Below are positions 7,314 to 16,476 of a stretch of DNA of 32,197 nucleotides, piece after piece; within the stretch, counting starts at the first letter, position 1, and every line of letters starts with the position of its first letter. Source of the stretch: Endomicrobiia bacterium. GTDB lineage: Bacteria; Elusimicrobiota; Endomicrobiia; Endomicrobiales; Endomicrobiaceae. Position numbers and translations under genes: made by a program. The DNA lies in the NCBI GenBank assembly GCA_009776745.1, contig WRNH01000016.1:1-32197 (forward strand), written 5' to 3'. Below the pieces are notes generated by a model. The model was not told the origin of the DNA and searched no databases. It saw nothing but the letters and a program-made list of their open reading frames with translations.

Positions 7314-7811
7314 TTATTTCATTCCGCGTTTTTTTAACCACAGCCGTTCAAACTCCTCGTTTATTTCTTCTTTTATATCTCCGGATAAAGTTTCCTGAGC
7401 CCTGTTTATATTTTTAGGTTTTGAACCTTTTGCCAAAAATTTCTCGACGGTCTCATGTTTAGCTCCGCTCGGAGCGGTACGGCGCCTTATGCCTTTGTCA
7501 TTTGTTACAACGGTTATTTCATACGGGTTTGCCGCATTATCCGCTATTTCGGCTATTATATCGTCAGCCGAAATAATTCCGTCGCTGAAAATAATTTCTA
7601 TTTCACCGAAATGCGAACGGTTATATCCGTTTGATTCGTACGGGTTTTTAGAATTACAGTCAAAAACCACGGTAACTCTGTTTCTCAGGCTTCCGTGCGG
7701 TCTGTTTTGTAGAATAAAATCAATAAGTTTATTTCTTCTTCCCTCAAGAGTGGAAGCGGTAAACATATCGCTGCAGTTGATTACATTGTATCCGTCGATT
7801 ATATAGTGCAA
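7314..7811 (-). CDS. YacP-like NYN-domain ribonuclease
   Basis: YacP/Rae1-type proteins are PIN-like (NYN) endoribonucleases. In Bacillus, Rae1 cleaves mRNA on the ribosome. The protein has 165 residues. It begins with the acidic motif YIIDGYNVIN (Asp6, Asn9), followed by VTVVFDCNS, a DGIISADDIIAEIA stretch with clustered acidic residues, and ITVVTNDKGIRRR, the usual order of NYN catalytic residues. The start is a TTG at 7811 with GGAGG only 4-5 bases upstream; no in-frame ATG precedes it. The spacing is tight but the N-terminus matches the family exactly. It lies between ruvX and mltG in one gene run. I leave the symbol blank because the substrate is unknown. Confidence 0.85.
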   Translation of the reverse strand: MHYIIDGYNVINCSDMFTASTLEGRRNKLIDFILQNRPHGSLRNRVTVVFDCNSKNPYESNGYNRSHFGEIEIIFSDGIISADDIIAEIADNAANPYEITVVTNDKGIRRRTAPSGAKHETVEKFLAKGSKPKNINRAQETLSGDIKEEINEEFERLWLKKRGMK

Positions 7812-7822
7812 AAAGCCTCCAT

Positions 7823-7890
7823 ATAAAAGGTAAAAGGTACGGATACGGCAGCGCCGCTTTTTTATATTTTATATTCTGTCTTTTACCTGT
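7823..7890. repeat. Heptad-repeat inverted element between yacP and ruvX
   Basis: The left arm (7823-7851) contains AAAAGGT, AAAAGGT, ACGGATA units. The right arm (7863-7890), read on the minus strand, gives ACAGGTA, AAAGACA, GAATATA, AAATATA. A GC-rich centre (CGGCAGCGCCG) separates them. The right arm includes the last codons and stop of ruvX (Asn-Arg-stop from AACAGGTAA). Confidence 0.6.
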
Positions 7891-8308
7891 TCCCCGTCGT
7901 ATCCAAGTGCGTTTGCAAAATAAATGCCGCGGCAAGTCTGTCTTTTAAACCTTTTCTTTTATTCCTCGACACATCGCCTTCGTCGATCAGCATTCTTTCC
8001 GCCTGCGCCGTCGTAAGCCTTTCGTCTATTTCAAAAATTTGCATATCGGTAATTTTTTTTAATTCTTCAATAAATTTTCTTACCGTTTCGGCCATTTCGC
8101 CTTCGGTGCCGTTCATATTTACGGGAACGCCGACAACAATTTCCGAAACATCGTTATTTTTGGCTATTTCAACAATTTTTGCAGCGTTCTTTTTTATCGA
8201 CTCGCTGCTGTCTATCGTTTCAAAAGGAGACGCCATAATCCGCATAATATCCGTCATGGCTATGCCGATTCTTTTTATTCCGTAATCTATTCCCATTATC
8301 CTGCCCAA
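7883..8308 (-). CDS. ruvX: YqgF/RuvX Holliday-junction-resolvase-like protein
   Basis: YqgF/RuvX is an RNase H-fold nuclease implicated in 16S rRNA 5'-end processing and/or Holliday-junction cleavage. From the start chosen here it has 141 residues. It begins GRIMGIDYGIKRIGIAMTD, the conserved N-terminal catalytic strand with Asp. EIVVGVPVNMNGTEG, FEIDERLTTAQAE and the KDRLAAAFIL ending (catalytic Asp) follow. I chose the TTG at 8308 because GGGGAG lies exactly 6 bases upstream and homologues start at this point. The frame extends to an ATG at 8344, but that would read through a strong hairpin. The last codons lie in a heptad-repeat arm. Confidence 0.93.
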   Translation of the reverse strand: MGRIMGIDYGIKRIGIAMTDIMRIMASPFETIDSSESIKKNAAKIVEIAKNNDVSEIVVGVPVNMNGTEGEMAETVRKFIEELKKITDMQIFEIDERLTTAQAERMLIDEGDVSRNKRKGLKDRLAAAFILQTHLDTTGNR

Positions 8309-8330
8309 ATTATTCTCCCCATAATGCGCA

Positions 8331-8361
8331 TATGGCGACGGCAAAAAAAGCCGACGCCATA
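8331..8361. repeat. Strong hairpin between RND gene and ruvX
   Basis: ATGGCGACGGC and GCCGACGCCAT form an 11-bp stem with one A-A mismatch around a 7-base A loop (T loop on the minus strand). It lies 60 bases after the stop of the RND gene (8421) and just upstream of ruvX. On the plus strand it is followed by ATTTTAGCATTTTTTT, but no plus-strand gene needs a terminator. On the minus strand it may process or separate efflux and ruvX messages. Confidence 0.5.
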
Positions 8362-8420
8362 TTTTAGCATTTTTTTAACTGTGAAAAAGAGCTTTTTGCC
8401 GCGCATAGACTCAAAATACC

Positions 8421-11400
8421 TTATTGCCGCCTTGCATCCGTATTTGCATTATCATTCCAGAAGAACAATTCTTTTTCATCGGCATTCCTCATGCCTTTTG
8501 TGGCAAGATATACGTATGGAACAAAAATCAAAGCAAGCACAAGAGCAAAAGAAAGACCGCCTACAACCGCTATCGCCATCGGCTGGTTGGTTGAACCTTT
8601 TCCGCCGAATCCCACGGCAAGCGGAATAAGAGCCATAATTGTCGTAAGAGTCGTCATTGTAATAGGCCTCACGTGATGTACCGTAGTTTCAACTACATTT
8701 TTTTTGAGAGTAAAAATATCCGGTTTTTTTCCGCCGTTTTTCTCGGTTTCCCTTTCGATCATTATGTTAAACCTGTCCACAAGCAAAATAGATATGTTGG
8801 TGACATTGCCTACCAACATGATAAACCCAAGCATTGAAATGGAATTGATTGACTGCATTGTGGCAAAAAGAGCAAACAAAGAGCCCACAACTCCCAACGG
8901 AACCGCAGTCATAACGATGAACGGCTGGTAAAGAGACTCAAATTCCGACGCGAGGATCATAAATATGATTACGACGCCCAAAATTAAAGCAAATGAAATC
9001 GACGATAATGCTTCTTGCATGGCAAGCATTTCTCCCGATATCACGCAGTGAACGTCGTCATTATTATATTTGTCGTTTAATATCTCCTCTATTGACGCCA
9101 CCGCCTCGGTGAAATTGCCCCTTACGTTTGCGGAAAGAAGATATGCTCTTTCCCCTTCAACTCTCTTGATCGCGGGCAGAGTTTTAACAAAGTTTGCCTG
9201 CGAAATCTGCTTCAGCTGAATAGTCATTCCCCAAGGCGAATAGGCTGTCATTTCCAAAACTTTTTCCAGCCTGTCGCGGTCTTCCGGACGTATTCTGACT
9301 CTTATGTCCATTTCCTCGTCTTTGAGCTTAAGCTTTGTTGCGACAAATCCTTTGATCGCAGCAAGAGTCATTGCCGCGATATCCTGAGTGGAAAGACCGA
9401 ACAGCGATGCTCTTTCTCTGTCAATCGTAAGCCTCAGTTCCGGAACTTCATCCGGCGGATCAAGCTTAATCCCGTAAAACTGCGGCATGTCATTCATTAT
9501 TTTTCTTATGTCATCCGCGGATCTCTTTAGCACCTTCAAATCTTTACCCCTGATTTCAATCATAAGTCCCGATGCCGTGCCCACGCCGGAGCCGAACAGC
9601 CCCTGCTGCGTCATAAACTCCGTGTCGATGCCCGCTATATTCCACTTTTTGATTTCATTTGATATATCGGCGACCAGCTCGTTGGTAGACATTCCGTCTC
9701 TGTGCAGCCTTCCGATTATTCTCGCCTGATACGTCGAAAGAGATTCTATGGACGCGACTCCGGAGCTTTCGCCCGTAGATCCCACGCTGACCGAAATGTC
9801 CCTGATCTCATGATATCCGGATATAAGTTTTTCTATCCTTTTTGATATTGAGTTTGTTATTTCAAGCGGCGTATCGGGCTGCAGGGTAAGGTTTAAAACA
9901 AACTTTCTCTCGTCAATTTTAGGCATGAACTCTTTAGGGATAAACATAAAACACATAAATCCGGCAAAAACGTAAATTAAAATACATAATGCAATCTTGC
10001 CCATTCTCCAGTCCAAAGCCGTTTTAAAAACAGGCGTAAAATATTTATTGATTACGGACATGCCGGCCGTGATCGACTGTTTGCTTAAGTCCGCCGTAAG
10101 CGCCAGACGCGGAACAAGAAACATGGCGGCAAAAATCGAGGATAAAAGCGAAAACGTTATCGTCAAAGCAAGCTGCTTAAAAAGCTGGCCTATCATTCCG
10201 GCAACGAATACGAAAGGAATAAATATCGCAACGGACGTAAACGTGGAACTTAAAATAGGAGCCAGCAAACTTTTTGTCGCGGCATAAATGGCCTCTTTTT
10301 TCACGGCCACCTTATGCCTGTGCACCTGCATCAAAATATTTTCAAGGACCATATTTGAGTTATCGATGACCATACCTATGCCTACGGTCAAACCTCCCAA
10401 AGACATGGTGTTGATCGATATGTCCTGAAAGTACATAAGGCTCATGGTAGTGCAAAGGGCTACAGGGATCGCAATGTTGATAATCGTAGAAGCCATAAAG
10501 CTTCTCATAAAGAAATAAAGAAGGATAAACGAAAGCAAAATTCCCTGAATACCGTTGGTGTAAAGATTGGCAAGCGATTCTTTAATAAAGTCAGACTGGT
10601 CGGAAGTTATTTTTACGTCGACATCTTCCGGTATCTTTCCCGACTCTTTGATCTCTTTTAATTTTTTTTGCACTACGTTGGACAAATTTATAAGATTGGA
10701 ACCGGACTGCTGATATATGCTGACGGAAATATTTTCATCGCCGTTATATCTTGAATATCCTTTTCTGTCTTTCAAAGACTCTTTGATGTCCGCTATATCT
10801 CTTAAAAATACTATTTTATCGCCCGTTTCCTGCTGCTGGTTTCTTATCCTTTTGGTGCTCATGTTTTGCTGCATATTATAATCTATCTTGCTGAATGAAA
10901 GGCCGGCGACGTCGTTTATATCCTGAAACTCTCCGACGGTTTTTACAAGATATTCGTGCTTTTCTTCTTTAATGGTGCCTGCGGGGTATGTGATATTCGC
11001 GTTTTGCAGAGAGGTGATGATTTCCGTAATAGACACCTGATTGGCCAGAAGCCTTCCTTTATCGATTTCAACAATGATCTCTTTTTCTTCTCCGCCGCGG
11101 AGTTCAACTTTTGCCACGCCCTCAAGCCTTTCAAGTTCGTCCTTAAGATTTTTTTTAGCGACTTTTCTGAGGTCTGCCATTCTCATTGAAGAAGAAGAGC
11201 CCTTATTGTAGCTTACCGAAAGCATCATCGCTTCAACCTGCGTAGGATTATATTTTAAAACGACTGGCTCCAGCGCGTCGCGCGGAAGCGCTTCTTTGAT
11301 CAAGTCTATTTTTTCACGGACGTCCATCGCCGCAAAATCCATGTTTGTTCCCCATCTGAATTCGCAGGAAACTATGGACGCTCCTTCTTTTGAATTGGAA

Positions 11401-11642
11401 GAAACTCTTTTGATATTTTTAACGGTCCCCGCCGTTTCTTCAACCATCTTGCTTATGAGTTTTTCCGATTCTTCAGGACCGGCTCCTTCATATTTTGTAA
11501 CGATTGTTATCTGCGGATAGTCCATTGAAGGAAACAGCTCCTGCGGTATCCTAGTATAAGAAATCACGCCCAGAAGACCTATGGATAAAAATATCATTAC
11601 CGTCGTAACCGGTCTGTCTACCGAAAGCCTTAAAATACTCAT
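8421..11642 (-). CDS. RND efflux transporter, inner-membrane subunit 1 (HAE-1 type)
   Basis: The protein has 1073 residues, normal for hydrophobe/amphiphile efflux pumps of the AcrB/MdtB type, which export drugs or lipophiles using the proton gradient with an adaptor and TolC. Residues 1-40 (LSVDRPVTTVMIFLS, then RIPQELFP) are the canonical start. Twelve membrane segments fall in two sets, with large periplasmic loops after TM1 and TM7. The TM4 relay reads GIGMVIDNSNMVLENI with Asp427. TM10 has Asn where AcrB has Lys940 (VGNVTNISILLVD), as in many non-proteobacterial members. A Gln/Asn-rich insert lies at about 255-272. AAAGGAC precedes the ATG. It is the last gene of the efflux run. Substrate unknown. 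Confidence 0.92.
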   Translation of the reverse strand: MSILRLSVDRPVTTVMIFLSIGLLGVISYTRIPQELFPSMDYPQITIVTKYEGAGPEESEKLISKMVEETAGTVKNIKRVSSNSKEGASIVSCEFRWGTNMDFAAMDVREKIDLIKEALPRDALEPVVLKYNPTQVEAMMLSVSYNKGSSSSMRMADLRKVAKKNLKDELERLEGVAKVELRGGEEKEIIVEIDKGRLLANQVSITEIITSLQNANITYPAGTIKEEKHEYLVKTVGEFQDINDVAGLSFSKIDYNMQQNMSTKRIRNQQQETGDKIVFLRDIADIKESLKDRKGYSRYNGDENISVSIYQQSGSNLINLSNVVQKKLKEIKESGKIPEDVDVKITSDQSDFIKESLANLYTNGIQGILLSFILLYFFMRSFMASTIINIAIPVALCTTMSLMYFQDISINTMSLGGLTVGIGMVIDNSNMVLENILMQVHRHKVAVKKEAIYAATKSLLAPILSSTFTSVAIFIPFVFVAGMIGQLFKQLALTITFSLLSSIFAAMFLVPRLALTADLSKQSITAGMSVINKYFTPVFKTALDWRMGKIALCILIYVFAGFMCFMFIPKEFMPKIDERKFVLNLTLQPDTPLEITNSISKRIEKLISGYHEIRDISVSVGSTGESSGVASIESLSTYQARIIGRLHRDGMSTNELVADISNEIKKWNIAGIDTEFMTQQGLFGSGVGTASGLMIEIRGKDLKVLKRSADDIRKIMNDMPQFYGIKLDPPDEVPELRLTIDRERASLFGLSTQDIAAMTLAAIKGFVATKLKLKDEEMDIRVRIRPEDRDRLEKVLEMTAYSPWGMTIQLKQISQANFVKTLPAIKRVEGERAYLLSANVRGNFTEAVASIEEILNDKYNNDDVHCVISGEMLAMQEALSSISFALILGVVIIFMILASEFESLYQPFIVMTAVPLGVVGSLFALFATMQSINSISMLGFIMLVGNVTNISILLVDRFNIMIERETEKNGGKKPDIFTLKKNVVETTVHHVRPITMTTLTTIMALIPLAVGFGGKGSTNQPMAIAVVGGLSFALVLALIFVPYVYLATKGMRNADEKELFFWNDNANTDARRQ

Positions 11643-11690
11643 TTTTTGTCCTTTATTTTAATTATATCAAAATGCTTAACCGGCGCGCTG

Positions 11691-11747
11691 CAGCGTTACT
11701 TTACAATTTACTATTGCCGTTAGCTATTATCTATTCTCCGCTCCCTG
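11691..11747. repeat. Heptad-repeat array between the two RND genes
   Basis: Read on the minus strand, successive 7-base units are CAGGGAG, CGGAGAA, TAGATAA, TAGCTAA, CGGCAAT, AGTAAAT and TGTAAAG. A small GC palindrome-like core (CGGCGCGCTGCAGCG, 11681-11695) adjoins it. No clear opposite arm is present, so this copy appears half-sized. Confidence 0.55.
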
Positions 11748-11752
11748 CATTT

Positions 11753-14700
11753 TTAAAGTTTCATTTTAGGAATATCCGGCAAATCTTTGTTCCCTGTATT
11801 TATATCGGGCGCAGCAGGAATGTTCGGCCTGCCGGGCAATTTTTTAAGCGTCTTATCTTTAATTTTTTTAATGTTTTCCGCGGCATTGACTTTGTTAAAA
11901 AGAAGCCACAAAAACTTCATATTCACTACAAAACCGTGAAAACTCTTTTTCGGGTTATCCATAAGGTAATACGCCGTAGGAATGATCAAAAGCGTAAGCA
12001 TAGTGCCGGTTACGGTCCCGCACAGCACGGTCAGCCCGAGAGAACGCCACATTGCAGAAGCCTCGTCTCTGCTCAACACCATCGGAAGAAGCCCGATGGT
12101 CTTCATAAGAAACGTTATAAGTTCGGGGCGAAGTCTTTCTTTGCAGGATTCGAAAATGACCCTTATTATATTTTTTCTGCCGTGCCTTCTCTGATTTATC
12201 TTATCGACAATAATAATGGAACCGTAAACTATCGAACCGAACAAAATCATTATGCCTATCCATACGCCCAAGCTTATCGGTTTTTTAAATATCCAAAGAG
12301 AAAAAGCCACTCCTATAAGGCTTAGAGGAAGCGCGAACATAACGAGAAACGGCTGTTTATACGACTCGAAGATCGAAGCCAAAACAAAAAAGATTAAAAT
12401 AACCGTCAATGCTACAGCCATCATAAACGAACCCTGGTTTTTGACTGTCTTTTCATAATCTCCGGCTATGTTAAATGAATAATCCCTCGGAAACGCGACC
12501 CCCTTCAAAGCGGTCGTTATCCCGCCGGCCGCCGTCGTAAGACCTACTTTATTTCTGTTCGCGCTTATCTGGATAAAACGTTTTTTATTTTTATGCCATA
12601 TTTCCTGCGTAGATTTAATTTCTTTTGCTTCGGCAACCTGCCCTACACGCACAACATCTTTTTTGGGATTTACTATCGCCAAAAACAGCACGTCATTAAC
12701 ATTGCGCACGCTTCCCGGCAGAAGTCTGGCTATTGTTTCGATCTGTTTCCCTTCAGTTCTGTATTGGGTCGCTATGAGTCCTCTTATCTGGCAGTGCAGC
12801 GTATTTCCGAAATAATACGCCGTCAATCCGAAAATGGAAAGCCTGTCATTATCGACAAAAAGATTAATTTCAGGCTCATCTTCGCGCATTCTTATTTTTA
12901 CGTCAGTAAGGCCTTTGACCTGCTGCAGCCTTCCGGAAGAAGAAAAAGCAAGCTGTTTTAAAGTATCGTAATCCTGCCCGTAAAAATCAACGTACATTTC
13001 TTTAGCGCCCGCCGAATTGGAATCCTGATAGTACACGAATGCGGGCGTATACTCGCCGAAATATTTTCGGAACTCTTCTTTGAAATATTCGGCATTTTTG
13101 TAAACTTTGACTTCTACAAACGTATGAAGCTTTTCAACTTTAGACGATACTCTTTCAACGTCGTCTTTAAACGAAAGAAGCTGTCTCTCCATTTTCTTTA
13201 CTATTTCGTTGGAAACTTCTATGCGCGTAGCCGGAGGGAACTGTATTCCTATTCTGAAAGTATTAACGTCTCCGGCGTCAAGAAATTCCGAATCCCTGCT
13301 TTTGAGTATTTTCAGCGACACTAAAAACAAGACAAAAACGAAAAGCCATACGTATGTCTGTCTTCGGAAAACAAATTTGAGGAGCTTTCCGTAAAACATT
13401 CTTATTTTCATATACCAGCCTTGGAATTCGAGTTCAAAATTGTTCTGAAATCTGAAAATTTGCGGAGGAACAAAAACCATCGCGCTGACCATGGAAGCTA
13501 TATACGCGAAGGTGATAGTTAATCCGAAAGGCATGTAAAGCTGCCTGATCTCCGGTTCAAGAAAAACTAACGGAAGAAACACGACTATCGTTGTAACCGT
13601 GGAAGCAAAAATCGGCTGCCAGAGTTCCAGAGTGCCTTTGACAACAAGTTCTTCCTTGGTTTTATACGTTTTTCTGTGATGGTGGAACGATATGTTTTCA
13701 ATTATGACGATGGCGTTATCCATAACGTTTGCCATGCCCATGGCAAGGCCGCTGAGCGTCATAACGTTAAAAGTTTGTTTCGTAAAATACATAAGCAGCA
13801 CGGACATAAAAAGACTGAGCGGCATCGTAGTGCCGACTATCACTATATTTTTTATATTCCTCATGAATAAAAAAAGTATTCCCGCAAGAAGGATAGCGCC
13901 TACTACAAGAGCTTCGCACAATGAATAAATCGCTTTTCCTATATACTCGGCGTCATTTTTGACAACGGTAATCACAATATTTTCATCCAGAATTTCCTGC
14001 AGACTGTCTATGACTTTCAGCGCGTCTCTGGCCGTGCTTATCGTATTGGCGGTAGATTCTTTTTGAATATACAAAGAAACAACGTCATTCGCGTTAAGCC
14101 TGGCGAAAGACGTCGGTTCATAATACGAATCCCTTACCCTGGCTATATCTTTTATCCTTATGATCGATCCTGAATCCGTAATCGCTATGCCGGTATTTTC
14201 AATCTCACCCACATTATGATATTCTCCCGTAGCTCTTATAATATAATCTTTGCTTTTTTCGTCAATGCTTCCGGCCGATATCGATATATTCGACAAATTT
14301 ATTTTTTGAACGACTTCAAGAATGGGAAGTTTATATGCAAGGAGTTTTGAATTATCTATTTCTATCAGAAGTTTTCGCTCTCGCCCGCCTCCTATTTCAA
14401 TATTGGCGACTCCTGAAACGCGCATTATCTTTTCTTTAATTTGTTCTTCGGCTACTTCTCTCAGCTGTTCCGGAGAATGCTTTTCCGAGCTTAATGAAAT
14501 AATGATGATAGGCGCGTCGGATTGTTCAAATTTAGCAATGATCGGTTTTTCGGTTTCTTTAGGCAGAAGATGCCTGACCATGGCAAGTTTTTCGCGCACG
14601 TCGATAACGATAAAGTCGGTATCAACATTGTGATGAAACATCATCATAATATTGGATTCGGACTCTTTGGATGAAGAAATCATTTCCTTCAAACCGGTCA

Positions 14701-14920
14701 ATTCCGAAAAAACTTCTTCAAGCGGACGCGTAACGTATTTTTCGACTTCGCTTGAAGCAACGCCGCCGCGCAGTCTTGTAATAACGCTGACCATTCCTGA
14801 AGCCATATTGGGATTTAATTCAACGGGTATACGCACAAGCATGATGGAAGAAAACATCATCATTGCAAGTACTAACATTAGGGTAGTAACTGGTTTTTTT
14901 ATACCTAAATCAATAAACAT
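11753..14920 (-). CDS. RND efflux transporter, inner-membrane subunit 2 (HAE-1 type)
   Basis: The protein has 1055 residues. It starts MFIDLGIKKPVTTLMLVLAM and has the RIPVELNP motif of RND pumps. TM4 carries GMANVMDNAIVIIENI with Asp401 retained. TM10 reads FGSIVYGSIIIVDKIN, with Tyr-Gly-Ser where relatives have Lys-Asn-Ala or Asn-Asn-Ala, so its proton relay may differ from that of subunit 1. The C-terminus carries an extra Lys- and Pro-rich cytosolic tail of about 70 residues (from MDNPKKSFHG to the end). GGGAAAAA precedes the ATG. It is sandwiched between the adaptor gene and the other RND gene. Two unlike RND subunits with one adaptor recall MdtABC, where MdtB and MdtC form a heterotrimer. 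That parallel is inference. Confidence 0.91.
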   Translation of the reverse strand: MFIDLGIKKPVTTLMLVLAMMMFSSIMLVRIPVELNPNMASGMVSVITRLRGGVASSEVEKYVTRPLEEVFSELTGLKEMISSSKESESNIMMMFHHNVDTDFIVIDVREKLAMVRHLLPKETEKPIIAKFEQSDAPIIIISLSSEKHSPEQLREVAEEQIKEKIMRVSGVANIEIGGGRERKLLIEIDNSKLLAYKLPILEVVQKINLSNISISAGSIDEKSKDYIIRATGEYHNVGEIENTGIAITDSGSIIRIKDIARVRDSYYEPTSFARLNANDVVSLYIQKESTANTISTARDALKVIDSLQEILDENIVITVVKNDAEYIGKAIYSLCEALVVGAILLAGILFLFMRNIKNIVIVGTTMPLSLFMSVLLMYFTKQTFNVMTLSGLAMGMANVMDNAIVIIENISFHHHRKTYKTKEELVVKGTLELWQPIFASTVTTIVVFLPLVFLEPEIRQLYMPFGLTITFAYIASMVSAMVFVPPQIFRFQNNFELEFQGWYMKIRMFYGKLLKFVFRRQTYVWLFVFVLFLVSLKILKSRDSEFLDAGDVNTFRIGIQFPPATRIEVSNEIVKKMERQLLSFKDDVERVSSKVEKLHTFVEVKVYKNAEYFKEEFRKYFGEYTPAFVYYQDSNSAGAKEMYVDFYGQDYDTLKQLAFSSSGRLQQVKGLTDVKIRMREDEPEINLFVDNDRLSIFGLTAYYFGNTLHCQIRGLIATQYRTEGKQIETIARLLPGSVRNVNDVLFLAIVNPKKDVVRVGQVAEAKEIKSTQEIWHKNKKRFIQISANRNKVGLTTAAGGITTALKGVAFPRDYSFNIAGDYEKTVKNQGSFMMAVALTVILIFFVLASIFESYKQPFLVMFALPLSLIGVAFSLWIFKKPISLGVWIGIMILFGSIVYGSIIIVDKINQRRHGRKNIIRVIFESCKERLRPELITFLMKTIGLLPMVLSRDEASAMWRSLGLTVLCGTVTGTMLTLLIIPTAYYLMDNPKKSFHGFVVNMKFLWLLFNKVNAAENIKKIKDKTLKKLPGRPNIPAAPDINTGNKDLPDIPKMKL

Positions 14921-14959
14921 TTTTTCCCATGAAGTATTTTATAGAGCGCGGCGCACGGC

Positions 14960-14977
14960 TGCATTGCCGGCAATGCA
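14960..14977. repeat. 18-bp perfect palindrome between adaptor and RND genes
   Basis: TGCATTGCCGGCAATGCA is a perfect palindrome in the 60-base space between the adaptor stop (14981) and the RND start (14920). As RNA it would fold into a GC-rich hairpin and could set relative expression of adaptor and pump by processing or partial termination. Confidence 0.5.
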
Positions 14978-14980
14978 GGC

Positions 14981-16228
14981 TTAGTATTCAACCGGAATGA
15001 TTTCTTCTTCAGGCGAAACTTCCAAATATTTCACTTGAGCGCCGTCAGAAAGCTGCCCCTGCGTTTCAGATACTACAAATTCGCCTATATTAAGACCCTG
15101 CAAAACAACGGTTTTGTCGCCGACTTTATCGCCGATAACACACGGCCTCATCTGAACAAAACCCTGTCCTGGCGTTCTTGAGTCCGGAACAACTACCGGA
15201 ACCAAAAATGTCGTATTATTGAGAGATATAACGCTGTCCGAAGGAACAAGAACTACGTCTTTAAGTTCTTTAAGATAAATCGTCCCTCTTCCGAACATCC
15301 CGGAACGAAGCTCTCCTTTTTCATTGCTGACGTTTATTTTTACGTTTGACGTTCTTGTTCTTACGTTTACGACAGGAGCGATATCGGTAAGAGTGCCGTC
15401 AAACTCCCTGTCGGGATAGGAATCGCTCAAGATCTTAACTTTTTGTCCTACGGCAAGTTTTTGTATATCTTTTTCCGGAATATCAACTTCAAAGTTGGTT
15501 CCGAGATTGCTTATAAATTTACATACAACGTCCTGAGGGGTAATATACTCTCCTGGTTTTATTATGATCATTGCGATAATGCCGTCGCTTGGGGCGGCAA
15601 GATTAGTTTTTTTAAGGTTTGACTGGGCAAGCTCAAGTTCCGATAAAGCCGCTTTAACGCGGGATTCGGTCGACTGAATTTCAAATTTCGCTTCATAAAG
15701 CTTACTTTCGGACAATGCTTTCATTTTAAACAAATCTTCGTAAACTTTATATCTTTCTTTCGCCGACATAAAAGCCGAATTTTCGCTTTTGTACTTGCTT
15801 TGCGCGTAATCGGCTTTAGTTAAAGCGTCTTTGGGGTCAAGAGAACAGATATTATTGCCTTTAGGCACAGAATCGCCCTCTTTGTAATTATATTTAGCGA
15901 AATACCCGTCTATTTCAAAACGCATATCATTTTCAACGGCGCCTTTGATAGTACCCATAACGGTATATTTATCGGTATAATCCTGCTTAGCTACTTTTAT
16001 AACTTTTACCTGCACAAGATTACTCTGCTGTTCTTCCGACGCTTTTTTATTGAAAAAAACCAGATAAATAACAATGCCGGCAAAAATTAAGAACATCGCG
16101 ATCGCCGTAAAGCGAACCACTTTGTTAAATCTTTCGGGGGACTGCGCCCTGTAATTTGCGACTTTGTGGGAAATATTGTCCTTGATCATAAAAAAATAGT
16201 ATTTAATTTTTTCCAAAACACCCTCCAT
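14981..16228 (-). CDS. RND efflux periplasmic adaptor (membrane-fusion protein)
   Basis: The protein has 415 residues. A single N-terminal membrane anchor lies at about 38-60 (FTAIAMFLIFAGIVIYLVFF). It is followed by the lipoyl/barrel half (VMGTIKGAVENDMRFEIDG, about 92-112), a coiled-coil hairpin (about 130-205, rich in Lys/Glu/Ser), the second lipoyl half (LAAPSDGIIAMIIIKPGEY) and beta-barrel and membrane-proximal domains. It links the RND pumps to TolC. The cytosolic stretch before the anchor (about 37 residues) is longer than usual. The ATG at 16228 lacks a ribosome site. A TTG at 16216 (codon 5) has GGAGG 5 bases upstream and may be the real start. It lies between tolC and the RND genes. 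Confidence 0.92.
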   Translation of the reverse strand: MEGVLEKIKYYFFMIKDNISHKVANYRAQSPERFNKVVRFTAIAMFLIFAGIVIYLVFFNKKASEEQQSNLVQVKVIKVAKQDYTDKYTVMGTIKGAVENDMRFEIDGYFAKYNYKEGDSVPKGNNICSLDPKDALTKADYAQSKYKSENSAFMSAKERYKVYEDLFKMKALSESKLYEAKFEIQSTESRVKAALSELELAQSNLKKTNLAAPSDGIIAMIIIKPGEYITPQDVVCKFISNLGTNFEVDIPEKDIQKLAVGQKVKILSDSYPDREFDGTLTDIAPVVNVRTRTSNVKINVSNEKGELRSGMFGRGTIYLKELKDVVLVPSDSVISLNNTTFLVPVVVPDSRTPGQGFVQMRPCVIGDKVGDKTVVLQGLNIGEFVVSETQGQLSDGAQVKYLEVSPEEEIIPVEY

Positions 16229-16250
16229 AGTTAATTTTAGTGAATAATTT

Positions 16251-16401
16251 GGTCTCTTTAAAAACTTATCTAATCTAAAACGGCGTCATTCCCGTGAAAA
16301 CGGGAATCCATTTTTGCCGTTATCGTCGGACACATTTAAAAGCAGCATGGATACCCGTTTTCACGGGTATGACAAAATTGGGTTTTTAGAGAAACCCAAT
16401 T
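16251..16401. repeat. Nested palindromic dispersed repeat (MITE-like), copy 2
   Basis: This is an inverted copy of the second unit of the repeat at 3174-3312. It contains the hairpin ATTCCCGTGAAAACGGGAAT, a shared central stretch (TCGTCGGACACATTTAAAAG) and the hairpin ATACCCGTTTTCACGGGTAT, and ends in GGGTTTTTAGAGAAACCC, itself palindromic. The copies differ by only a few bases over about 110, so spread was fairly recent. The rest of the 248-base gap before tolC's stop has AACGGCA/ACGGCAG-type units near 16412-16475, reminiscent of the heptad arrays. Confidence 0.85.
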
Positions 16402-16476
16402 ACCAATAAATTACGGCAGATCAACGGCAAGGCCGCATGTTATGTTTTCGTCTTTGCCGCCAATTCGCGTTTGCCG

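Noticed and set aside
9997-10410. Loss of the second Asp of the RND proton relay as a defect
   Set aside because: Asp-Asn instead of Asp-Asp in TM4 is common in HAE-1 pumps outside proteobacteria, and the essential first Asp is present in both proteins.
11672-12325. Plus-strand open frame of 217 codons at the end of the second RND gene
   Set aside because: It is antisense to the RND C-terminus and has no family resemblance.
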